From JBGAJN01 sp044224905 (GTDB lineage Bacteria > Verrucomicrobiota > Verrucomicrobiia > Limisphaerales > JBGAJN01): 64,000 bases of DNA. Within the stretch, counting starts at the first letter, position 1. Every line of letters starts with the position of its first letter. The notes under the pieces were generated by a model. It did not search any database. It saw only the letters and a program-made list of their open reading frames with translations, and was not told the DNA's origin. This document shows positions 25,793 to 34,400 of this stretch, piece after piece. The DNA lies in assembly GCA_044224905.1 (NCBI GenBank), contig JBGAJN010000001.1, positions 868,001-932,000 on the forward strand, written 5' to 3'. Position numbers and translations under genes: made by a program.

Positions 25793-27280
25793 TCACTCCG
25801 CCTTTTTCTTGCCTTTGCCCTTACCCTTCTTCTTCGGCTCGGCGGCAGCGCCGGCATCGTTCTTGGTCGGCATCGGAGCGTTGACGTCCTTCCGCCAGGC
25901 GACGAGGCGGGCGTGGAGTTCCTTCGCCTTGTCGGGCATCTCGGTAGCGAGGTTCTTTTTCTCGCCAATGTCGTCGCGGAGGTTGTAGAGCTCGAGCTTC
26001 CCGTCTTCGAGATACTCCATGAGTTTCCAATCGCCCATCTGGATCAAACTGACGGGCGTGGTGCGCCAGAGGCCCGGGCCGGAGCCGAGGTAGCCGGGGA
26101 AATGCTGGAAGATCGCGTCGCGCTGGAGCTTCGCGGTCGGGTCGCGGAAAAGTTTCACGATGCTCTCGCCATCGAGTAATTGACGCGGTTTAGGCGCGGA
26201 ACCGATTTCAAGGAAGGTCGGGAAGATGTCCACGTGCGCGGTCGGAACTTCGCAGGTCGAACCGGGCTTCGTCACGCCGGGCCAGCGCACGATGAATGGC
26301 TCGCGCGTGCCGCCTTCGTAGAGCGAACCTTTGCCGCTGCGGAGCGGGGCGTTGTCGGTGACGCCGCCGCCATCCTCGTCGGCGGCTTTCTTCTTCTTGG
26401 TCTTGCCCTCTTTGCCCGATTCCCGGATGAGTCCGTCCGGGCGGTCGTAGCCACCGACGCCGCCGTTGTCGCTCGTGAAAATGAGCACGGTGTTGTCGGC
26501 GAGTTTCAAATCATCGAGCGTCTTCATCACGCGGCCCACGCTTTCGTCCACACTCGCGATCATTGCGGCGTAGGTTGGGTTGTTGTGACCGCCGACGCCG
26601 GGCTTGGGTTTGAACTTCGCAATGAGGTCGGCCTTCGCCTGATGCGGCGAGTGCACACCAAAGTGCGGGAGGTAAAGAAAGAACGGTTCATCTTTGTGAC
26701 GCTTGATGAAGTCCACGGCTTTGTCGGTGAGGAAGTCGGCGAGGTAGGTGCCCGGGGGGTAATCGGTCTTGGGATCAGTCTTGAAATCAAAGTGCACGCC
26801 CATGCTGACGATGGCTTCGTCGAAGCCGCGCTTGCCGGGCAGGTAATCGCCCTTCTGGCCGATGTGCCATTTGCCGAACATGCCCGTCGCATAACCGCCC
26901 GCCTTGAGCTGCTTGGCGATGATATCGCGGTCGAGCGGGAGTTCGGTAAGATTGTTGACCGGGCGCAACGGACGCGTGCTCCAATCAAAGCGATCAATCC
27001 CGCCAACGGTGTAAAGGCCGGTCCGCGCACCGTATTGTCCGCTCATCAGAGCCGCGCGCGTGGGCGTGCAGTTCTGGCAATGGTGATGGCTCAGGAGCTT
27101 CAATCCCTGCGTGGCGAGCCGGTCGATGTTGGGCGTCTCGTAATATTTGCTGCCGTAGGTCGCGGTGTCCGTCCAGCCAAGGTCATCGGCCATGATGAAG
27201 ATGATGTTGGGCTTCCGCGCGGCACCGGCATTGAAAGCCGCGAGGGAAAACAGCGCGAGCAGGGCAATGATTCGTTTCAT
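25793..27280 (-). CDS. Exported formylglycine-dependent sulfatase
   Basis: A 495-residue sulfatase with a signal peptide (IIALLALFSLAAFNAGAA). The first metal site is IIFIMADDLGWTD (Asp32-Asp33). The modified cysteine lies in the C-x-P-x-R signature CTPTRAALMSGQYG at residue 71, so activity needs formylglycine conversion. GKWHIGQKGDYLPGKRGFDE and FTSDNGGVGGYDRP complete the core. The last 40 residues are rich in Lys, Ala and Pro (GAAAEPKKKGKGKGKKKAE). Substrates may be sulfated polysaccharides, but specificity cannot be inferred. The epimerase-like gene lies 47 bp upstream on the same strand. Confidence 0.95.
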   Translation of the reverse strand: MKRIIALLALFSLAAFNAGAARKPNIIFIMADDLGWTDTATYGSKYYETPNIDRLATQGLKLLSHHHCQNCTPTRAALMSGQYGARTGLYTVGGIDRFDWSTRPLRPVNNLTELPLDRDIIAKQLKAGGYATGMFGKWHIGQKGDYLPGKRGFDEAIVSMGVHFDFKTDPKTDYPPGTYLADFLTDKAVDFIKRHKDEPFFLYLPHFGVHSPHQAKADLIAKFKPKPGVGGHNNPTYAAMIASVDESVGRVMKTLDDLKLADNTVLIFTSDNGGVGGYDRPDGLIRESGKEGKTKKKKAADEDGGGVTDNAPLRSGKGSLYEGGTREPFIVRWPGVTKPGSTCEVPTAHVDIFPTFLEIGSAPKPRQLLDGESIVKLFRDPTAKLQRDAIFQHFPGYLGSGPGLWRTTPVSLIQMGDWKLMEYLEDGKLELYNLRDDIGEKKNLATEMPDKAKELHARLVAWRKDVNAPMPTKNDAGAAAEPKKKGKGKGKKKAE

Positions 27281-27326
27281 GAGTATGGTTCAGACGTAAT
27301 GAGGTGGGGACAAAGTTTCAGCAAGA

Positions 27327-28217
27327 TTACTTCGCGGCGCGCATCCACCCGCGCAGCATGTCACGGAGCATGGCCATTTCTTTGAACTGCTGTTTGAGGT
27401 CGGAGTGAAAATGCTCGAAGCACCAAGGGCCGCGGAAGCCGGCGTCCCAGCCAATCTGGAAACAACGCTTCAAATCGTAGCGCGGATGGGAGCCGTCTGG
27501 TTCGAAGGCGAACGGCTTGAAATCGCACGAAACGGCGAAGGGAAAAGCCTTGGCCAATCCTTCGTAGCGCGCGCGATCGGTCCAGTTGCGCGTGTCGGGT
27601 TGCGAGCGCAGCCCCGGGCCAGCCGCTTTGATGAGCGAAGGAATTGCGTCTGGGTCATCCTGCATCCAGCCGAAATTCTCTACGAGCAGCGTTAGCCCAC
27701 GCGACGCGCCGTAATCGATCAGCTCGCGATACGCCGTGGCAACGCGCGCCATGTCTGGCCGCTTCGGCCCGGGCAATGGACGCACCCAGCGCACACCGAG
27801 CCGCGCGGCGGCGTCCATCGTGCGCTTGTATTCGTCAATCGCGTGACGACGGACCGAATCGTCGGCGCTCGGGAGATCGAGGCCGGGATTGTTCATCTTA
27901 AGATTCGTGAGCACGCAACCCGCGCGCTCCGCTGCGGCACGAAGTTGGTCGCAATAATCCGGCTCCAACGACACGAGCGTGGCGGTCATCAAGTCGATGA
28001 CGCGCATGTCCAACTCCTCGCGCATGATTTTCGGCAAATCGAGCAGGCGCAGTTTCCCCTCTCGCGCCTCGGGTGAAAGATGCCGCATGAACGAACCCGT
28101 GGTGATGCCGACTTCACCGGCGAGAGGAAAAGTTCTCCACGAATCAGCCGCCTGCGAGGACAGCGCCGCGCACGCAACACCGGTCACCGTGCCGTGAAGA
28201 AACTCGCGGCGGTTCAT
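27327..28217 (-). CDS. Tat-exported sugar phosphate isomerase/epimerase-like TIM barrel
   Basis: A 296-residue protein beginning with a twin-arginine signal (MNRREFLHGTVTGVACAAL). The mature part is an AP-endonuclease-2-like/xylose isomerase-like TIM barrel: MRVIDLMTATLVSLEPDYCD, RLGVRWVRPLPGP, TLLVENFGWMQDDPDAI with a metal-binding Glu, VSCDFKPF, and GPWCFEHFHSD. Proteins of this type isomerise or epimerise sugars or act on inositol-like substrates. Export suggests a role in extracytoplasmic glycan processing. Its stop is 47 bp before the sulfatase start. It starts 3 bp after the stop of the alpha/beta hydrolase gene, so these genes are likely one operon. Confidence 0.85.
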   Translation of the reverse strand: MNRREFLHGTVTGVACAALSSQAADSWRTFPLAGEVGITTGSFMRHLSPEAREGKLRLLDLPKIMREELDMRVIDLMTATLVSLEPDYCDQLRAAAERAGCVLTNLKMNNPGLDLPSADDSVRRHAIDEYKRTMDAAARLGVRWVRPLPGPKRPDMARVATAYRELIDYGASRGLTLLVENFGWMQDDPDAIPSLIKAAGPGLRSQPDTRNWTDRARYEGLAKAFPFAVSCDFKPFAFEPDGSHPRYDLKRCFQIGWDAGFRGPWCFEHFHSDLKQQFKEMAMLRDMLRGWMRAAK

Positions 28218-28220
28218 GCG

Positions 28221-29159
28221 TCACTTCACCGCGCTCGCTGGCTTTGCCCGCTTCATCAGTTCCGCCTTGCCCGGTGGCTCCGTGAGGCATTTGTCGCCGA
28301 GGAGCGCCACGCCCGAATTCGGATGCCCAAACATTTTCCCGCCCGAGTGCCCGATGCCTTCGGCCTCGACTAGACGCCAGTTGAACGGCCATCCGTTTTT
28401 CTTCGCGAGAGCTTCGGCGAGCTTGAAGCAATTCCGCCCGCGCTCAATGCGGGTCGCGCCCTGCTTCATCGCCGTCGGCGTAACGTCGAGATCTTGCGGC
28501 AGCACGTCAGCCGTGCCGAGGAAGAGCGTCAGCGGCGCGGCGAGGTAACGCTTGATGGCGTCGTCGCCACCGAGCGCGGACGGGAGTTCGCCGAAACCGT
28601 AAGGGAACGGAAAATCGCGCGTGGGAAAAAGGTGGGAGCCGGGATTCGCCGCAACGATGCGCTTCGCCTCGCCCGGAAGAAACGCCGCGAGCCGCGTGTT
28701 GAACTGCCCGCCCGCCGAGTGACCGATGAGATAATACGGCATGTCCGCTCGTCCCTCGCGTTTGCGCATTTCGGCCACGAGCTTGGGGATGTAGCTATAG
28801 GTCCACTCCGTTTGCGGCTGGAGCGCGCCTTTCTTTACTACGTTGCCGCGTTGATACACCTCGCTGGAGAATCGGTTCGAGTCAAAGAGCGGCGCGACGA
28901 CGAGCACTCCAAAAGTGTCGGCGAGGGGAATCGCGTAATCGCGGTAGCCGTCGGCATTGCGCCCCTTGCCATGCATGACCACGAGCAACGGACCGTTAGT
29001 GAAGTTCGCTGGCCGATAGGTGAACACCTGCAACGGCAGGCCGCCTTGACTTTGAAAGGTGAAGCTGGATTTTCCAGCCGGAACCGCGCCGGCGTTTTCT
29101 GCGAGAGCGGATGCAACAGTGGCGGCGCAAAGCCCGAGAAGAAGTGCGGTGCGAATCAT
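28221..29159 (-). CDS. Exported alpha/beta hydrolase (PHB-depolymerase/feruloyl-esterase-like)
   Basis: A 312-residue protein with a signal peptide (ALLLGLCAATVASALAEN). It has the alpha/beta-hydrolase layout: PLLVVMHGKGRNADGYR as the oxyanion strand, a nucleophile elbow YYLIGHSAGGQFN (G-x-S-x-G), a candidate acid in FLGTADVLPQDLD and a catalytic His in EGIGHSGGKMFGH. It resembles poly(3-hydroxybutyrate)-depolymerase-like and feruloyl-esterase-like proteins, so it probably cleaves an ester in the periplasm. It lies 3 bp upstream of the epimerase-like gene and 25 bp downstream of the SsuD-like gene. Confidence 0.87.
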   Translation of the reverse strand: MIRTALLLGLCAATVASALAENAGAVPAGKSSFTFQSQGGLPLQVFTYRPANFTNGPLLVVMHGKGRNADGYRDYAIPLADTFGVLVVAPLFDSNRFSSEVYQRGNVVKKGALQPQTEWTYSYIPKLVAEMRKREGRADMPYYLIGHSAGGQFNTRLAAFLPGEAKRIVAANPGSHLFPTRDFPFPYGFGELPSALGGDDAIKRYLAAPLTLFLGTADVLPQDLDVTPTAMKQGATRIERGRNCFKLAEALAKKNGWPFNWRLVEAEGIGHSGGKMFGHPNSGVALLGDKCLTEPPGKAELMKRAKPASAVK

Positions 29160-29184
29160 GGTGTGGTGGTGATAACGGAGTTTG

Positions 29185-30363
29185 TCAAATGCGCGGACCT
29201 GTTCCGAGCGGGGTCGCGGGAATCGAGGGCGGAATTCGGTTTTGTAACACCGCGAGCTTGCCCGTCTTCAGCTTCGGTAAAACGTAGCGCGCGAAAAGTT
29301 CGCACTCCTGCTTGTGCGGATAGCCTGAGAGCACGAACGCGCGAATGCCCATGTCGATGTAACGATTCAACTGGGCGACGATTTGATCCGGATCGCCCAC
29401 GAGCGCGCCGCCGCAACCGGAACGTGCGCGACCCACTCCCGTCCACAAATGCGGTTCGATATAGCCTTCCTTGTCCGCCATCTCGCGCATGAGCGCCTGA
29501 CGCGACACGCCGAACGACGTGGCGTCGAGGGAGCGGCTGCGGATTTGCGTGCCAGTTTCGTCGTCGAGTTGGGACACGAGACGCTGCGCCTGCGCGCGCG
29601 CTTCTGCTTCGGTTTCACGAACGATGACATGCACGCGCAGGCCAAAGTCGAGTTTGCGTCCGTGCTTTTCAGCGCGACCCACCATGTCCTTCATCATATC
29701 GCCGAGACGCTTCTCCGTTTCCGGCCACATCAAGTAAACGTCGCAATGCTGCGCGCACAATTCGAGCGCGTCGGCGGAATAACCACCGAAGTAGAGCAGC
29801 GGCCCGCCGTTTTGCTGGAACGGCTTCACCGGATACGTGGGCAGTTCCATCGAGTAAAATTCTCCCCGATAGTTGATAAAGTCCTGCGTCCACGCCTGCC
29901 TCAGGATTTCAATCACTTCACGCGAGCGTTGGTAGCGCGGCGCGGAATCGAGTTTCTCTCCGGGCATGTCGGATGAAATGATGTTGATGGTGAGCCGGCC
30001 CTGGAGAATGTGATCGAGCGTAGCTATGGCACGCGCGAGCATTGGCGGATACACTTCACCGCAACGAATCGCCGCCAGCAAACTGATCTGTTTAGTGAGC
30101 GGTGCGACCGCGTTGGCGAAGCTCCATGTATCCTGTCCCACTACGTATCCGGAAGGGCAAAGAATGTTTTGAAAGCCGAGACGATCGGCGGTGAGCAGAA
30201 TTTCGGAGGCGTGTGCCCAAGTGCTTTTGAGACGCGGGTCTTTGACGCCGAGAAATTCGAAGTCGTCATCGCACAAGGGCGCGAACCAGGCGACTTCAAC
30301 GGTTCGGTTGTTGGCGGAACGAACGGATGCGGCGACGGACGGAGATGCGGATGCGTTATTCAT
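29185..30363 (-). CDS. ssuD: LLM-class flavin-dependent monooxygenase, SsuD-like
   Basis: A 392-residue luciferase-like monooxygenase close to alkanesulfonate monooxygenase SsuD, which uses reduced FMN and oxygen to release sulfite from alkanesulfonates. Supporting segments are VEVAWFAPLCDDD, the DTWSFANAVAPLTKQISLLA block, GRLTINIISSDMPGE, GPLLYFGGYSADALELCA and the C-terminal RARSGCGGALVGDPDQIV with LSGYPHKQECELFA. I chose the ATG at 30363; a TTG six codons upstream is less likely. No ssuABC transporter or flavin reductase is adjacent, so the partner reductase must be elsewhere. The product sulfite could be handled by the TauE/SafE exporter at 6393, which is inference. Confidence 0.88.
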   Translation of the reverse strand: MNNASASPSVAASVRSANNRTVEVAWFAPLCDDDFEFLGVKDPRLKSTWAHASEILLTADRLGFQNILCPSGYVVGQDTWSFANAVAPLTKQISLLAAIRCGEVYPPMLARAIATLDHILQGRLTINIISSDMPGEKLDSAPRYQRSREVIEILRQAWTQDFINYRGEFYSMELPTYPVKPFQQNGGPLLYFGGYSADALELCAQHCDVYLMWPETEKRLGDMMKDMVGRAEKHGRKLDFGLRVHVIVRETEAEARAQAQRLVSQLDDETGTQIRSRSLDATSFGVSRQALMREMADKEGYIEPHLWTGVGRARSGCGGALVGDPDQIVAQLNRYIDMGIRAFVLSGYPHKQECELFARYVLPKLKTGKLAVLQNRIPPSIPATPLGTGPRI

Positions 30364-30484
30364 GAAGGCCAGTATTCGCAAGCGTGATCAAGGCGCTCGC
30401 GGCTCAAGACATCGGTGGGGAGGAATGTCATGTTTTGGAGAGATTGAACGAAGCGGGCCTCGCCGCCAATCGCGGATTTCGGCG

Positions 30485-30522
30485 GTCGAAACAAAAACCG
30501 CCACCCATGACGGGTGGCGGTT
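30485..30522 (-). terminator. Strong rho-independent terminator after the small exported protein gene
   Basis: An 11-bp perfect stem pairs AACCGCCACCC (30496-30506) with GGGTGGCGGTT (30512-30522) around a 5-nt loop. On the minus strand it is followed by TTTTTGTTT. It lies about 20 bp past the stop at 30543, so it insulates that gene from the SsuD-like gene downstream. Confidence 0.85.
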
Positions 30523-30542
30523 GGAGAGTCACCAGCGCCGCG

Positions 30543-30848
30543 TTACTTCTTTTTCTTGGCGGCTGCTTCGATCTTCTCAACGAGTGTTTTGTCTTTGTTG
30601 AGTTTCAGTTCAATACGTTCGCCGATCTTGACGTCGGTGAGGCTCACGTCCTTAGCGACGACGAAGGTTTCTTCCTTACCCTTCTTTTCGCCCTTTGCAC
30701 GAACTTCGATGGAGATCGTCCGCTTTTCGGAATCCACGGCTTTCACCACACCCATCACGCCGTGATGGCCTTTGGCTTCCTTGGCTGCCATGACAACACT
30801 GGACATGCAGAACAAGGCGGCAACGATCAGTGCTAAAAATTTCTTCAT
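30543..30848 (-). CDS. Small exported beta-domain protein with Lys tail
   Basis: A 101-residue protein with a signal peptide (LALIVAALFCMSSVVMAA). The mature part reads like a small beta-barrel of the DUF5666/OB type: GVMGVVKAVDSEKRTISIEV, EETFVVAKDVSLTDVKIGER, then IELKLNKDKTLVEKI, ending in AAAKKKK. The function is unknown. It has an unusually good Shine-Dalgarno (30856-30864) and a strong terminator, so it is a monocistronic and probably well-expressed gene. Confidence 0.8.
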   Translation of the reverse strand: MKKFLALIVAALFCMSSVVMAAKEAKGHHGVMGVVKAVDSEKRTISIEVRAKGEKKGKEETFVVAKDVSLTDVKIGERIELKLNKDKTLVEKIEAAAKKKK

Positions 30849-30855
30849 GCTTCTT

Positions 30856-30864
30856 CACCTCCCT
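30856..30864 (-). promoter_or_regulatory. Strong Shine-Dalgarno of the small exported protein gene
   Basis: The minus strand reads AGGGAGGTG, ending 7 bases before the ATG at 30848. It fixes that start. It is notable because many other starts in this window lack any clear ribosome binding site. Confidence 0.8.
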
Positions 30865-30920
30865 TCAGATTGAGCAAGTGCTCTGTCATTTGGAAAATTG
30901 TTTAAACGTCGAACGCGGGT

Positions 30921-31316
30921 TCAGAAGCGCCAACCGCCGCGCACCCAAACGTGCACGCCGCCACGATGGGAATAATGATGAGGAACCCACACGGCTCCGG
31001 CGCGCGGGGGGCGGACGTAATGGCCGGCTTCCCAAACCCATCGACCGCTCCACACCCAGACGCCAGGAATCCACAAATAACCCGGACCAGGCGCTTCGAT
31101 GACTACTTCGGTCGGCGGCGGCGGCGGAGCACCGGTGACGATGACTTCGGTGCTGCCGGGAGGAGGTGGCGGCGGAGCTTGGACGACCACCGGTGGCGGC
31201 GGCGCTGGTGTATAAACGACGGCCCGGCGATGACGTCGCTCTCCCACAATGCAACCGGTAAAAACGCAAGAAGCCAACGACAGGAGCAGAATGGGTCTGA
31301 CGGCTCGATGAATCAT
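30921..31316 (-). CDS. YXWXGXW-repeat lipoprotein
   Basis: A 131-residue lipoprotein with lipobox LASCVFTGC near residue 22. A Pro-rich linker follows (PAPPPPVVVQAPPPPPPG). The C-terminal half carries Trp-rich repeats of the YxWxxGxW type: GYLWIPGVWVWSGRWVWEAG, GHYVRPPRAGAVWVPHHY and VHVWVRGGWRF. Proteins with these repeats are often outer-membrane or surface-associated, with no established activity. The polyproline stretch could span the periplasm or peptidoglycan. It is transcribed toward the small exported protein gene, 72 bp away, with that gene's strong ribosome site between. Confidence 0.85.
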   Translation of the reverse strand: MIHRAVRPILLLSLASCVFTGCIVGERRHRRAVVYTPAPPPPVVVQAPPPPPPGSTEVIVTGAPPPPPTEVVIEAPGPGYLWIPGVWVWSGRWVWEAGHYVRPPRAGAVWVPHHYSHRGGVHVWVRGGWRF

Positions 31317-31415
31317 AGTTGCAGCGTTGGACCGCGTCGGCTGAGGTTTCGTTCACCGTTTAACCGACGTCGGAATCGAGCCAATAGACGCGAAGTTTAG
31401 GAGGAAGTTACAGCG

Positions 31416-34400
31416 TCAACTCCGCGAATCTTCAGCAGGTTTCGCCTGGAGCAGACGCCAGACCCGCAACGTCTCCGTCGCGCCCCAAGCTTGCGCATCG
31501 CAGCCGCGTTCGGTGTGCGGTGCGTCACCATCGAGAATCTCCGGAACGTGCCCGAGGCAGCCGGTGGTCAGCAACCGATCCACGCTGCCGAGGTATGCCC
31601 GCGCGGCGGCGACGGCGTCCGGCGAAAACTCCCAAGCGCGGGCAAGCGCCTCGCAGAACGTCGGGAACGTCCACGTCCACGCGGTGCCGTTGTGATACGC
31701 CGGCTTGCGACGCGTGTCTTCGTCGCCCTCGTATCGCGGCCAGTACGGACGCGGCGGGTCGTTGAGCAACGCGCCGCTATTCGAGCGAATCGCAAGCGGA
31801 ACAGACACTTCGAGCGGCGCGAGCGAACGCAGCGCGCCCGGGACCACAAGCCACTTCGCGGCCGCGTTGACACAACGGCGCGCGCGCTCATTGTCTGCAA
31901 GGCCAAGGCTCACCGCGAAGAGCATGTTGCTGCGCAAGGCATCGTCGGGAATCGCCTCGATGGCCGGCGTGCCCGCTTTCGCGAGCAGCACATCCGCGAA
32001 CCAGCCTTTGCGTTCGAGCCAGAAAAACTTTTGCAGGGAGTTCTCCGCGCGCTGCGCGAGGTCGCCCCACGGAGTGCCTTCGGACTTGGCGCCAATTCGG
32101 TCCAGTTGTTTCAACAGGCGAATCCAAAGAACTTGAATCTCGATCGGGTAACCTTCGCGCGGCGTGCCCGCAGGATAATTGGTATCCATCCACGTGAAGT
32201 GGCTCGGGCTCCAGACCAGCGCCGAGTCTTTGTCGACGCGGATTTGATTCGGCGTTCCGCGCAAGTAGCCCACCGCGATGGAGCGCAACACGTTCGCGAT
32301 GGTGCGGCCCGATTTGTCCACCGCGAGTTGATAAACCTTGGCGTCTTTCGCGGCGGCATCTTCGCACACCATCCCGTACCATAGCGGCGCATCCGTCGTG
32401 TCGCGGTTCGACGCATTCGCACCGTGGATGGTGTTGGGCAAGGTGCCGTTCTCTTCAAAACGACCGAACACTTTGAGTAGTTGCAAGACCTCGTCGTGCA
32501 TTCCCGCCGCGAGCAAGCCGCGTGCGCAGATGAGCGAATCGCGACCCCAATCGAGGAACCACGGGTAACCAGCGATGACCGTCTTGCCATCGTCACGTCG
32601 CACCACAAAAGCCTTGGCTGCGTGTTCGAGTTGCCCGCCGAACGGATCGGCGGCTTCGGCCTTCGCCACCTTCTTGTTCGCGGCGTGATGAGGCGACATC
32701 TCCGCAACTTTCGGCGGCGGCAAATCAGCCGACAACGCCAGCGAAGCGGACTCGCCGCGACTCAGCGGCAGTTCAAACCAACCCGGACTGAAGGCGTCGC
32801 CGTGACCCGTCTGCCCGCGCGTCTGCTCGATGCGATGCGGCACCGCCATGCTCCATTCGACTCCCGGATGAAATACTCCGGAATCCGCTTCGACGTGCAG
32901 CATGCGATCTTCGGCGGGCGAAAAAACAAAGCCGATCTCGTCCTTCAAGGCGCGCGTATTGGAACTGAAATGATGTTCCGCGCCGCCGTTGCGTTGTGTC
33001 TCCGCGTGAAAGCTGCGGTCTTCAATATCCACCCGAACAATCAGGCTCACGGCGCAATCCGGCGGAAGTTCGCGACCGACCGGCGGCGGTGTCGCGGGCC
33101 GTTCGAAGCGGAAGACCGTCGTGTTCCGGTTCGGCAACATGTCGGCAAGCAAGCGCACTTCCACACTGCGACCATCGCCGGCATTCGCCACGAAATGCCA
33201 CACCGCCGGCGGACCGGGAATGAACTCGACGAGGTTCTGCGCGTTGAGCGGCGTGATGAAGCCGTCGGCATTGCACCACACGCGAATGCGCTTCGCGAAG
33301 ACATGCCGATCGACCGGCAACGTCGGATGAAGGTTCGCTCCAAGCGCGCAGTCGTATTTGGATTCGATCGCGCCAAGGTCAACGCGCAAACGCGCCATCC
33401 CACCGCGACCGTTGGTCAGCAGAACGAGCGATGAATCGATTGGCAGCGTCGATTTTGACGATGTCAAATGCAGTGCGCTTAGATCCGGAGTCGCGGCTAA
33501 AAAACGCACGGTGGCGGTCAGGTGTTGATCGTGTTCCGTGAACCGTTCCAGACGGAGCGATGCGTCGCCACTCGTGGTCACCGGCGCAACGAACGCGACG
33601 TAGCCATCGCGCACACGAATCCCGGTCAGCCATTGCGAAGTCGTTGCGCCGGATACCCGCAACTCCGCGCGGAACGGCTGTTTGTCGCGAATCAGCAGCC
33701 AGTGTTTCGGTGGCACCAACAAAATCCGCGAGCGATCAGCGAGTTGCCAGGTCACAACAGGCGCGTAGCCATCGCGTGCAGCGTCCAGTGCGGCGGCCAA
33801 GTTCGTGCGCGCCTTTTCGGGATCAACCTTGGCAACGCAGCCGAGAAACACTTCGGGGTTCTCGCTTGCCCAACCCGCGAGCGCCGTCCAATCGCACGAG
33901 CCGATCTGCTCGAGTCGCAAAACGTGCCGAAGTGCGGCCGTGGCCCACGCGGCTTGGGCACGCGTCTGGCGGTAAACATCGCCGGATAGGCCGACTGGCT
34001 TGGGATTCGCCGAGAGACAAAACACACCTGCGGCGGGAATCGTGAACAAAGCTTCGTCGCCGTCGCGCTTCGGTTTCGTCAGCTTTTGGCCGAGCAATTC
34101 ATGCTTCAGTTCGCCGAACTCTTTAAGGGCGGCAACATCGAGGCGGAGAATCTGCTGGTTGGTCGCATCGGTGTTCGCAATGACGAGGACGCGGTCCTTG
34201 CCGTCGGCAGATTCGCGGGCGAGGGCGAAGACGGGCGAGTCAGCCTTGCTCAGCCGCATCAACGACGCGCCGTCGAAGAAGCACGGATGATCCGCCAGCA
34301 GACGGTTCAGTTGCGCGAGTTCATCGACAATGTTCTCCGGGCTGCCCCAGGCAAGACCGTTGGCTTGATGAACAAAAATCTTCTCCGTCGCCAGCCATTC

